From Mya arenaria (lineage: Eukaryota > Mollusca > Bivalvia > Myida > Myidae), in NCBI RefSeq assembly GCF_026914265.1, contig NC_069125.1, positions 68,609,046-68,673,045 on the forward strand: DNA of 64,000 nucleotides. The letters run 5' to 3'. Below the pieces are notes generated by a model. That model was given only the letters and a program-made list of their open reading frames with translations. It had not been told where the DNA came from and made no database searches. The position numbers and the translations under genes were made by a program. Positions 26,323 to 39,000 of this stretch are shown piece by piece (position 1 is the stretch's first letter; every line of letters starts with the position of its first letter).

Positions 26323-29300
26323 CAGACTTAAAGTGAGTATTGTTTTCTTTGATTATATCTTACTGTAAACAATGCTGTTTTCCAAGCTCTTTCATTGATT
26401 ATATATTCACATAGTTTTTAAATATTTTGCCATCGCTAGTTTGTCCTAGGCTCTGACCAAATATAGATATATATATTATTTTTTTTTATCTTTTTTATCC
26501 AAAACTAATGATCTTCTTTTTCTTCTTAAGTGTTTTAAAACAAGTTCGTTTATACATGCTTTAAATTTCGAGATTTCTTTTTTTCTATATACATGTTTAT
26601 TTAGACCTAATGAGGTTTATGTCAAACACTTGTAAATATGATGAACATCTAATACAGGGTTGAAAATCTCCGTAAAGGGGCGGAACCGGTGAACAATGCT
26701 GCCATCATTGACATGATTCAAACCAATATTTTTGAAGACATAGGATGTGGTACGTAATGATAAGCTACCAAAGCCAATGCATACGAAAGACCCTAGATCA
26801 TTTGATTCATTGGGATTCAGGACTTTCCTAACTCGTAATAAACTCAGTACAATGAAACAGGATCTTCATTTTCCTTAAACTTTATTGAGCTTTTAACAAG
26901 ATTCTGGGCATTTCAATGCTTGGATCGTATTCCAAGGCCATTTATCAGAGCCAATAAACATACCTTGATAAATAGTTGATTGACAGCAACACACTTTTAA
27001 ATAAAAACGTTGCTAACAGATAAAAACCTTAAGGCAGCCATTGCTTAATTGTAGTTAATTCATATGAAATGTTTTGTCGACAGCAACACACTTTTAAATG
27101 AAAACTTTACTAAAAGATAAAAACCTTAACACAACCATTGCTCTATTCATATGAAATGGTTCATCGACATACTTTGTAAATCAATTATACCCCTGCACAC
27201 CATGTTGTTAAGGTCCCCTGTGTAGAGTGAACCCACTGACGGACCGGGGCAAGAGGTTCCAGTTGATGAAGATCCTCTGTCTCACCGTCATCCCTATCCT
27301 AGGAGTATGGGGCTTCACCATGTACTCCCTCTCAGACAGCGTCAGGAGCAAGTCGGAAATAGAAATGGTAACTTACACAAATGCAAGAAAGGGTGCAGCA
27401 TGTAAGAGTTTGTTTTCTCTCCTGCCATGTTCATGACATGTATGTGATAACTGCAAGAGTGCAGGTCGCTTAACAGTTTTCCAAGATATTTAAAAAAAAA
27501 TCGCATTAAAACATTTTTCATGTGGCAATACAGAAAAAAAAACAATGCATTCAACGCCTACGATAAATATAGAATATTGTATCATAATTGCATTAGATTC
27601 AATCAATGAATGTTTTATGTACGTGAAGTTAGCGGCCTAGCAGCCTAGCGGCCTAGCGGCCTAGCGGCCTAGCGGCGTGAAGTTAGCGGCCTGGCGGCCT
27701 AGCGGCCTAGCGGCGTGAAGTTGGCGGCCTAGCGGCCTAGCGGCCTAGCGGCCTAGCGGCCTAGCGGCCTAGCTTACGGGGTGTGTAAGCACCGAAATGT
27801 ACTTGCTATGGTAATCAGATCTCAAAATATGCACAAGTCCGATTCGGGAGAAAAGCTCCTGGCACCACAGTTTGCACAATATTGAAACAAAATAGTAACC
27901 AGCCTACAGTAGAAGTGTTCTTACACGGTACCACATTCTCCGATTTTCGAAATATGTCCGTTAAATGAAATTATCAAATAAAATATAAATCATACTCACG
28001 TTTTTTCATGTAAACATAGGGCACAGCTCCACCACGGAAGTGTCGACAGCTCTTTTTCTTTGCACCACCGTAAAGTGGTGGAGCTGGCGTTTAGACGCCG
28101 TGAGTTTGCTTGAGTTTTTTTTATACAATCAGGCAAAACAGTCTATGACGATCGTGGTCATGTTGGGTCGGCTGATCCACCGGCTGCAGCGAGAGCGGGA
28201 TATGAGCGTTCTCTACCTGAGCGACCTGGGGCCTGGAACCAAATCCTTCCTCCTAGCAGAGTACATCGCAACGGACGAGGCCATGCAGGAACTGTCCATA
28301 TGGCCAGGTATTGTATGGCACGTTATGTCTAATATAGCGTCTTAAAATCAGCCACTGGCGATATATATAGGATATATAGTATTATGCTTATCGAACGTTC
28401 GGAAAATCAGAAAGGTGCTGTCGACCTCATATGCATTGACTTCTTGTTATTGCTACAAAAATACGTCATGTTGTTTTTCGGTTCACAGTAATCTCATTTT
28501 CACTGGTCGGGTGCTTCGGTGGGACATGACATGTGCAAAGTAGTTACTTAGTGAAAAAGACACAGCCTAGATGTAGTAATCAAGTCTATAGATACACTCT
28601 TTACCATATATCATAAAGTATAGTATGCCTATATAAGAATACAGTAAACATTGGAAATTTGTATAGCCGTTTACTCATAAACACATTCTAGGCGAGTTGA
28701 AGGACAACCCCCGTGAGGAGTTCCGGTCGAAGGCGAATCTGATGTCGTACATTTCCCAGCACCGGAACTCCCTAAACCCGCTCACTGTCGACCTCTATGT
28801 GGAGATCAACTTCTACAGCTCAATCACAAGGTACATATACCTGCATTTAAGAGCGGTATACATCCAACTCGGACAGCATTCTTAATCAAATCTAGCTGGG
28901 CCAAACTCTATTGTTGAACACCACCTATAGGTCTTGTTTTACAACTACCATGCGTATTTATGACAAGGGTACTAAGTTACAAACACATTCATTATTTCAT
29001 TTGCATTATAGTTACAACCATTTGCCCCTGCCTCTTTTACAAACATGAACCAACAGCAAAGCATTTGAAAATAAAACCAATAAAATAATTTTAATTACTG
29101 TATAAAATATTACGTGCTGTTATAAATGGTAGGATTCCAAATCACCTTTATTTGTTCTAAGGACTGCAATTATTTTATGACACGTGTAAGCGAAATGTTA
29201 AGCCTAGCTTCGAAATCAGTCAAATACTTCATGTTCGTTTTGATTGCGAAGTCAGTGTTAAGACTTTACCTTCAACTCCAGTCATAATATTTCTTTACGT

Positions 29301-31380
29301 GTGTGGCTCAGCTGTCCCGTTTTCTTGTGTTCAATCATTGTTCGGCTTACTTTTCAAACCAGTCAAAATAGTTTATTTAAGAATTGTTTTTCTGTGAAAT
29401 AAATGTTTGGACTCGCGTTAAGCCCCATTAAAAATTTACTTACGAATGTGTCCTTATTTTTAACATCAATATTTGGACTAGTTTAAGAACCAATCAAAGT
29501 ACAAAATTGGTGTTTTGTTTGACATTTGTGTCCCTTTTTGTGAAATCAATGACTGGCCTACACTTAAATCCAAACATGTTACGACAACTATTAAAAAGAA
29601 CCTTTAAAAACCCCTCATTGTTTTCAATCACTACTCCAAGGTACTACCAGCATATTTAATATTAGACAAACTGTTGCATTTATGTTTCAATGTTGTACCA
29701 TCACGTGATCAAAATGGACAAGCCAATATTAGTATTGTAAAATAAAACTATAAAATATGTTTGATAAAGAACAACCTTCATGAACAAACAATTGTATAAA
29801 CTGATTAAAGAATAAAGAACCACAGGATACAAAAACGTATGTCTTAACATAGTATGGACATTAAAGAACTTGTCCCCAAACTCATAGGTTACGGAGTTTA
29901 TAGCTTGGTTTACGAACCATAGGACCCGTTTCATCAAAGCTCGGAAAAAGTTTCGGAGGATGTTTTGCTAATTTAAAATAATCTGATTTTTAACAAATGG
30001 GTAAATCTGAACATTCAATGACAATTCATTACATATAACAGCATGAATGATGCAATGAGGAACAATACGTATGCGACAAGCATGGTGATATCATTGTCTT
30101 ATTTCCTCCCTTTTTTAAGTGAAGTTAATTTAGCTTTCAGTATCAAAATATTTTATGAACATAACAGTGTAAGATTTAATAAATATGCGAAGTATTAGTA
30201 TCTAGAGTAATATTGTAAAACTTGCATTACAAAAGTCATGTGATATGCAAGTTCAGTCATGACCATGTGTGCGCTAAATTTTGACTTTGCTTTCAGTTTT
30301 ATGTCATGTTTGTTTTTGCGATAAATGCACCTGATATTGTTATGCCTAAGGGTGGCATATAGTTAATTAAAAATCGCATTGGCCTAAAGACCTCAAACTT
30401 GGTAGAGGTCTAGCAAACTTGACAATCACCCTAACTATTTTGCCGGCAGTTGTTCAAAAGTCAAGGTCGTGGTGACCATGAGATGAAAATCCGATTTCGC
30501 TCAATAAATGAAGAATGCTATACAGGTACCTCAAACTAGGTATGCTGGTAAGCTGCACTTGCTTCCATTTAGTCATGTTACAAAAACATTTGTAATGTCT
30601 TTGATTCTTTGCATTAATAAGCTTGTTGTTTTGTTGTGTAGTATTTGCTTGAAATGTATGATTCTGTCTGATTAAACACTGTGTTGATACTTGTTGCAAC
30701 ATTCATAAGTTGAGCAATCGAAAACTGGTTTAAATCTCCCATGAACTCCTATTTCGCTGGCCGTACCAAGGCGGTAACCCCAGCATTACATACTATAGAC
30801 AATTTAATGTATTTGTAATCTGTGTGTGTTGTTTTGAGACGTTACGTGTCTATATTTCAGTGTTCATTTATCCTTGAACTTTGTGTCTCCAGTTCTCACG
30901 TATTTTCTCAATTTACACATGCGCTGGATTATATCCAATACGGATTCATATTACACGGGTGCGAAAAGCACTCGATAATACTGGCTTTATCTTAAATGTA
31001 AGCTTCTTGAGTGAAATTCAGCTGAAAATTGGTGAAAATGTTCTACTTTCGTTTGTAAACATTGATGTGTTTGATAGGAGAATCGGTTTTATAACTCCAT
31101 AAACAATATGTTTACAAAATAACCCAAATACGTGTGAAGATTAAACATATTTATATGGCACTGCATTCCCCGATTTCTCAAATAAGCCCTCATAATTGTG
31201 ATATTAGATAAAATAACGAGTCATACTTACGTTTTACGATGATATCCGTTCTTTTGCTCTAGCTCGGAAATGTCATTGGCTCCTCTTTATACACAGCTCC
31301 TTAAAGAGCTGGAGCCACTGTTTCGCAACCGTGTATTAGGAAGTATACTGCCTATTGTGATTGAAGTATAAATGGGATTT

Positions 31381-31422
<42 letters not shown>

Positions 31423-34400
31423 CAGAACTGATACATTATTTGAAGGCTTGCATTTTAAACTTTACATCTAGTGATATGTTGATGACAGTTCGTTTTGTTA
31501 TTAGGCCTTAGTGTAAATTATTTGATCTAAGCGATATCGAATTATGATAGCAAAAATTCGGTCAAGATTAATATTGTGAAGACTTTAATCACAATATACA
31601 TATCTCAAATATCCTATTAGTCAAAAAGGACAATGACATTGTTAAACAAAACCGTTCAATGAAGCCATGAAAATCTCTATGCCAAAAAATAGCTCAATAT
31701 ATCTTCCCATATTGAATGAAAAAAACAATGAATCAGTGATCGATTTCTATGAAATAACAAATGTAGAGGCTTTTTCACACACATACAGGTTATAAATAGT
31801 ATTAATAGATCATTATAATTCGTACATACCTATATATAGTTATGTCTTAAATTTATTGTAATTTTCCACCTCTCCGAAATTCCTAACAAATACATACCAA
31901 AATTCCCAATTTGACGGGTATGTGTCAAGTTTATAAATAGTCAGAAAAAAAAATCTTAAAAATAGTTCTATTTTGTACGCACAGTCATATTTATAAATAA
32001 GTCTTCCAAAATTGTTATCAGCAATTATCAAACATGATCAGACATAATAAATGTTACATTGTGTGGTTTTGATGACTTATTTTATTTCTTAATTCTATCA
32101 GTGGAAGTCTCGTATTAGTTTCACTCTATAGTACTTGGTATTACCTCTCAATTACAAACATCACTATGTCCATTGTTCAGAGAGTTCCTTGAATGGCTAG
32201 TGGAGAACATCAAAGGTTCCGGGTTTGGCTCCACGTGGAAAACTCTGGTTGCCTATCAGAAGGTCACCAGGTGCAAGGAGGACATCGGTGTCGAGCGGGC
32301 ATACGGTGCCATGTTCTATGCATACGGAGGTACGTATTTGAGTCTTGCACATATTGAAACGTTTACGATTGCCTTGTCTATTCTGATATGGTTCGAAACA
32401 AAAAATAAAATAAAAAGCCATAACATTACGTCACCCTAGTGCAATAACTCAATAACTGCATAAAGAAATTGAAGCTGATATTTAGTTCTTGCATCAAGCT
32501 GATGAAATTTATCAAATTGTTATAATAATTAAAAGTAGGTATATAAGATTATAAGTATCTTCCATGGCCGAGAGTGTAAGATAGGTTCATTCCGACCCGA
32601 GCGTAGGGTGTTTTGCGGAAACGAGGTTTACCGAGTTTCCGCAAAACACCCTGCGCGAGGGTCGGGATGAACCTATCTTACACGAGCGGCTATGGTAGAT
32701 GCTTTTTCTCCCACCTCAGTTAAACAAAATTAGGTAAAAATGTATTTTTTGCTGGAACTCTTTTGTGCTTAGTGAAAATAATTGCGAATGGATATGCGAT
32801 AATTCGTGGTTGTCATGGATATGCGCGCAGTGAATCAGATGATGTAAATAGTCAAATCGGTCTTTAAATAGTTCTAAGGAGAGTGAAGCATTATTTCTTG
32901 AAAGGTGCGTGAAAACTGTTTTATTGTGACATTTAAAGCGAAAAATAATTAATTAGCGTTCTAAGTATTGCCACAAGACAAGGTTTCCATGATGCTACAG
33001 ACGACAGTCTTTAACAAGGGAGGTAACTACAATGTGGTGACCATAAAAAGGGAGTTCCATACGGGCATTTTATCTTCGCCCGTGGGCAAGATAAGAATTT
33101 CTAGCATGGTTAAATTATTGGATCTACTTATCTGAGGTGGGAGAAAAAATGGTTAAATTTTAATTCGATGTGCTGAATAGTGTACAATATTTGTCTTATG
33201 TTTCAAGGTACTTATACTGACATACCAGCTGCTTTTTACCCGTAAATGTTTTTATTTTGGTTTCATTATTTTGTCTGGTACACAGGTTTTCCTAGCTGGA
33301 GCGACTTTGAGTTTTACAACGAGCAGATACACGACTTCAAGTACAATTACAAGACCGCTGTGTTCTACTCGGACATCGTGGTGCCCCTTCACACAGAGGA
33401 GGTCAAATCGCAGAACGAGTTCGGCCTCAACATCACTGTCATTCTTAACTACTACAGGTAAAAGTTATTGTCCAAAACATTCGTAGAACTAGTTCGGTGT
33501 CATCATTACTGTAATTCCACTAAACTATATCAGGTAGATGCCGTTGTCCAAAACATTCGCAAGTTTTCTATATGTGCATGGTACCTAATGTATTGAATCG
33601 TTATATTATTTTCTGTGTGGCTCGTTTTTGGTATTTGGCAGGTAATGTTTGTGCATGGTAGGGTACCAGATCCAGATGGCATGCGTTCCAACTAATGCAA
33701 TCCTTACATTTTCAATGGCAAATAAAATTACTTTTTTTTGGTGATTTTGAGAGTCGCAACTTTGATTTTAAAATATTTAATAATGCCAGTCCCTTACTTT
33801 ACGTTCGGCGAATACGTTGCTAATACTTGTTTACATTGTTTTAAATTGATTTCCTGCAGGAAAGAGATACAGTACCACGTGCCTGGTCAGAACTACACGT
33901 CGAACGAGAAGGCTAAGTATTTCTTCGACAATATGACAGAGTACCTGGACTCCCTCCTGCTTATACAAGAGGAGGTGGCACATAGGATCTCTGAGGAAGT
34001 GGACGTGGTCCTCGCCCAAGTCATATTCAAGGTCAAACTGGATCATTATATCATACTCCCCTCTACCTAGCTACTACCCTGTATTCGCTAGCTGGTAGTT
34101 CATGCGATACTGGCTGTGATGTTGATTTACCATCAAATATCACCATGTAATTGCTAGGTTGTAGAACATGTGGTAATGGTTATGTCGGTGATTTGTATTC
34201 CCCCCGTCTTAATGTTCTCCGTAATAGTTAGATGACATAAAATTAATTCTTAATGAAAAACAAAAGGTGGAGTGAGCGAAGCTAACGAGCCCTTCCTGTT
34301 CAATCAGAAATTACTTCAGGTCATCTATCTGACTTAGAATCGACCTCATTGGCTGATACATTGACAACGCAAAATCAAACGCAGGGAGTGTGTATCGAAT

Positions 34401-35982
34401 GAGTGGCAGTAGGCGGACCTTTAAACACCCGCGAAAGTTGAAATTCTTAATGATTAAGCGTAGTACTTGATGAATGTCTATCTGGAATTTCATTGGCTGA
34501 GAACGTATGTTCTTTTCTAATTCGTATTTCCTTACAACTATTACCATGTAATTGCTGGGTTGTAGTATGTGTGGTACTGGCTACAATGGTGATTTGTATA
34601 TGCGCCTCGTAATAATGTTCTCCTCCTAAGTACCATCTATGTATTATACACTGTTTTACTCATTTGTAGTATATGCGGTACTGGCTGTAATGTTGATGGG
34701 ATGCGCCGCGTCATAACGTTCTCCTCCCAAGTACCATCTATGTGTACCCCTATTTGTTCGCAGTACTGGCTGTGATGTTGATTTGATGTGCCCCGTCATG
34801 ATGTTTTCCTCCTAAGTATCATCTATGTGTATCCCTATTTGTTCGCAGTACTGGCTGTGATGTTGATTTGATGTGCCCCGTCATGATGTTTTCCTCCTAA
34901 GTACCATCAATGTGTACCCCTATTTGTTCGCAGTACTGGCTGTGATGTTGATTTGATGTGCCCCGTCATGATGTTTTCCTCCTAAGTACCATCTATGTAT
35001 AACCCTATTTGTTCGCAGTACTGGCTGTGATGTTGATTTGATGTGCCCCGTCATGATGTTTTCCTCCTAAGTACCATCTATGTGTATCCCTATTTGTTCG
35101 TAGTACTGGCTGTGATGTTGATTTGATGTGCCCGTCATGATGTTTTCCTCCTAAGTACCATGTACTGGCTGTGATGTTGATGGGATGTGCCACGTCATAA
35201 TGTTTTCCTCCTAAGTACCATCTATGTGTACCCCTATTTGTTCGCAGTACTTGATGTGATGTTGATGGGATGCGCCGCGTCATAACGTTCTCCTCCAAAA
35301 TACCATCTATGTGTATCCCTATTTGTTCGCAGTACTGGCTCTGATGTTGATGTGATGTGCCGCGTCATAATGTTCTCCTCCTAAATACCATCTATGTGTA
35401 CCCCTATTTGTTTGCAGTACTGGCTGTGATGTTGATGTGATGTGCCGCGTCATAATGTTCTCCTCCTAAATACCATCTATGTGTATCCCTATTTGTTCGC
35501 AGTACTGGCTGTGATGTTGATGTGATGTGCCGCGTCATAATATTCTCCTCCTAAATACCATCTATGTGTACCCATATTTGTTCGCAGTACTGACTGCGAT
35601 AGTGATTGGTATGTGTTATATCTAGGTTTCGTCTTACGTTACATCAAACTATGCTTCTGTACTTCCCAGGTTGTAGTGTACGCGGTGCTGGTTGTGGTGG
35701 TGATCGGGATGTGCCCGATCATCATGTTCTCCTCCGAGGCACTCGCCAGTGACATACAGAGATACACACAGACACTCGTCCACAAGACCACGGAACTCAA
35801 TATCGAGAAACACAAGGCTGACACTCTCCTCTTCCAGGCAAGTACCTAATGGACGGTCAGGTTCAGAGTAAAGTGGTGTAGAAAGGTTATTTTGTGGATT
35901 CTTCTTAAAAACTTTTATCATAAATGGCAGTTATAAATATATTGCAAAAATATGTATTGAAAACTTGAATGTTCTATTATAC

Positions 35983-36021
<39 letters not shown>

Positions 36022-39000
36022 CAACACCTTTACTCATTCTTAGTCGATAATAGAACAAAAATACTATGATGATTCCCCTTATGTACAAATAAAAACTATA
36101 AGAAATGGAACAGTCCAACCAGTTGAATCGCTTAATCTGTTGACGTAAACAATGAGTATAAATAAGACAACTCTCCGATATGTATTAAGTCCCTTACCTA
36201 CTCATACGACTGTAGAGATCAATAAACAGGAGACAAGGATAATATTAAACAGTTCATTGCCATCGTTTGTAAAAAACAAAAAAAAACAAAAAACACAAAA
36301 ACAAACAAAAAAAACACTATGGTTATAGTACAGGAAGATTTGAAGAGAGAAGTACATTTTTGTTGATTAACCATCAATACGGAAATAACCTTTTTTCCTT
36401 TTAAATAATTCCCTTATTTGTTGCTACAATTGATTGTCAAAGAATCTAAGATAAAACTAGACTATGTATTTGAAGAAAAGCTATCCACGGCACACTACAA
36501 TATATCATGGCGGGCAATCATTGGATCCGCCACATTTTGATATATTTTGAAAATGCTCCCACGCGTCTTTCGTTAAAGTGCCAATAAGTAGAAAATGGAC
36601 GTAAATGGTGAGTATGGCCTCTTTGTTTCAGAGATATATAGGAGTAAACTTGACTATGCGTTGTGTAAAAGTTCTAAACAAAAACCAAAGCTGATCGTCT
36701 AGAAGTTGCATAACATGTTAGATGTTAGAGCTAAATGTTGACAATTCTGGATGTTCATGAAGCGTTGTCTTTCTGTAGGTTTAAAAAGTGTCTTTACATA
36801 TTTGTAGCTTCTATTGACTGAACGTTGTCTCGTTACTTTTTGCTAGACTCGATATTGTGAACGTTGTGGTGCCAATGGGTAGGTCGTGGTGCCAATGGGT
36901 AGGTCGTGGTGCCAATGGGTAGGTCGTGGTGCCAATGGATAGGTCGTGGTGCCAATGGGTAAGTTGTGGTGGCAATGGGAAGGCTGTGGTCCCAATGGGT
37001 AGGTCGTGGTGCCAATGGGGTAGGTTGTGGTGCCAATGGGGTAGGTTGTGGTGCCAATGGGGTAGATTGTGGTGTCAGTTGGTATTATGTGGTGTCAATG
37101 GGTAGGTCGTGGTACAATTGGATAGGTCGTGGTGCGTGTCAATGGATAGGTCGTGGTACAATTGGATAGGTCGTGGTGCGTGCCAATGGATAGGTTGTGG
37201 TGCCAATGGGGTAGGTTGTGATGCCAATGGGTAGGTTGTGGTGCCAATGGGGTAGGTTGTGGTGTCAGTTGCTATTATGTGGTGTCAATGGGTAGGTCGT
37301 GGTGTCAATGGGTAGGTCGTGGTGCCAATGGGTAGGTCGTGGTGCCAATGGGGTAGGTTGTGGTGCCAATGGGTAGGTTGTGGTGCCAACGGATAGGTCG
37401 TGGTGCCAATGAGGTAGGTTGTGGTGCCAATGAGGTAGGTTGTGGTGCCAATGTGGTAGGTTGTGGTGTCAGTTGGTATGATGTGGTGCCAATGGGTAGG
37501 TCGTGGTGTCAATGGGTAGGTCGTGGTGCCAATGGGTAGGTTGTGGTGCCAATGGGTAGGTCGTGGTACAAATGGATAGGTCGTGGTGCGTGCCAATGGA
37601 TAGGTCGTGGTGCGTGCCAATGGATAGGTCGTGGTGCGTGCCAATGGATAGGTCGTGGTACCAATGGGGTTGGTTGTGGTGCCAATTGGTATGTTGTGGT
37701 GCAAATGGGGTAGGTTGTGGTGTCAGTTGGTATGATGTGGTGCCAATTGGTAGGTCGTGGTATCAATGGGTATGTCATGGTGCCAATGGGTAGGTTGTGG
37801 TGCCAATGGGTAGGTCGTGGTACAAATGGATAGGTCGTGGTGCGTGCCAATGGATAGGTCGTGGTGCCAATGGGGTAGGTTGTGGTGCTAATGGGTAGGT
37901 CGTGGTGCCAATGGATAGGTCGTGGTGCCAATGAAGAGTTGAGATTCTCAGGAGGAAACGAATGTTTTAAAAAAAGTGAAGTAATTAATTAAACGAAAAT
38001 TAACAATTAACCTAATCATTGACGATCTTTTGAAAGAATGTCGAACAAACACGCCGCTGGGTTACTTGGAGCATGATAAATCAATAAGTGAATGCAAACG
38101 ATCACTTTTAGATCTAATTCTGTATTTCCAGGTTTCTTTAGGCACAACTTGTGCAAATTTGAAGTATTCGAAGATATGATTTATTCACGTATTGTTAGTA
38201 TATTATGCATTAATACTATTTTTATTGAAAGCTAAAAGCCTCATTTGGGGACGAACTTTGACTCTTGCATACTTCGTAATAGATCTCCCATGTGTTCCCA
38301 TGCAAAACAATTGCCACTGTTAAAATAGATATTGGGTACAGTACAAATGTTCACTTTATTGTGAAGAATAGAACGGGCAAGCACGAGATATGTATGATAT
38401 CGAGAGTCGAACAGGATAAAACCCAGATTAAATCAATAATGTGCTTCAAAATTCCATTCTAGTGTCCTGTGCATTTCGTTGTGTGTGTCAGTCTCGCAAA
38501 ATGAAATAAAATATTTCTATAAGTAAGGGAAGTAACCGTACACAATATACGGATGTATCAACAGTTGGTTATCTTTACTTGTGCTCAACAAGATATACAT
38601 TTTCAACATAAACAATCCATCCCTGTCCCGATACATCTCGAAACATGATTTTTTTGGCGGAAAGGATGGAAGGTCTGGTTGCTCTATGAATTCACACGTG
38701 TGCCATCACAACTGAAAGTGAATTCAAATGTCATAACTGACATGAGCTAAAAGTGACTGTCATTTCCAGTCACACCTGAACAACAGCTGTTGAGGAACAG
38801 AATAAGATAGGAGCAGATCCGGGCACGATAACCTACCTATTTTCGAACAGCCCTCTTGGTTCTTTGGCGTGGCCGGTGTAAGGCACATATACATGAAATA
38901 CAATTGTACTGTTTTTTAAACATGCACTTAGATCACCAAATTTCCAAGATCAGAGAACCAGTCAAGGGAGAATCATTTTAAACGTACTTTGGTTTGACAA

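Larger units (their letters stand above)
27228..34031 (+). other. Cyclase exons 3-8: TM1 and NIT ectodomain
   Basis: Exon 3 carries TM1 (ILCLTVIPILGVWGFTMYSL). Exon 4 has the NIT signature with the Q-x-ER pattern (LQRERDMS). Exon 5 holds DLYVEINFYSSIT, the helix usually written as Y..iN in the family. Exon 6 has ERAYGAMFYAYGG, matching the ERA...A..G motif, and exon 7 continues FPSWSDFEFYNEQ. Exon 8 ends in VDVVLAQVIFK just before TM2. These are family motifs read by eye. Exon 3 uses the acceptor ending at 27227; the AG two bases earlier would give an immediate stop. Confidence 0.85.

Noticed and set aside
31386-31417. Poly-A tract as the tail of a LINE or processed pseudogene
   Set aside because: No reverse transcriptase, tRNA-like head, gene body or target-site repeat was found next to it.
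32101-32180. Earlier acceptor at about 32100 for cyclase exon 6
   Set aside because: Using that AG leads to an in-frame stop before the conserved REFLEWLVENI segment; the acceptor at 32179-32180 keeps the frame.
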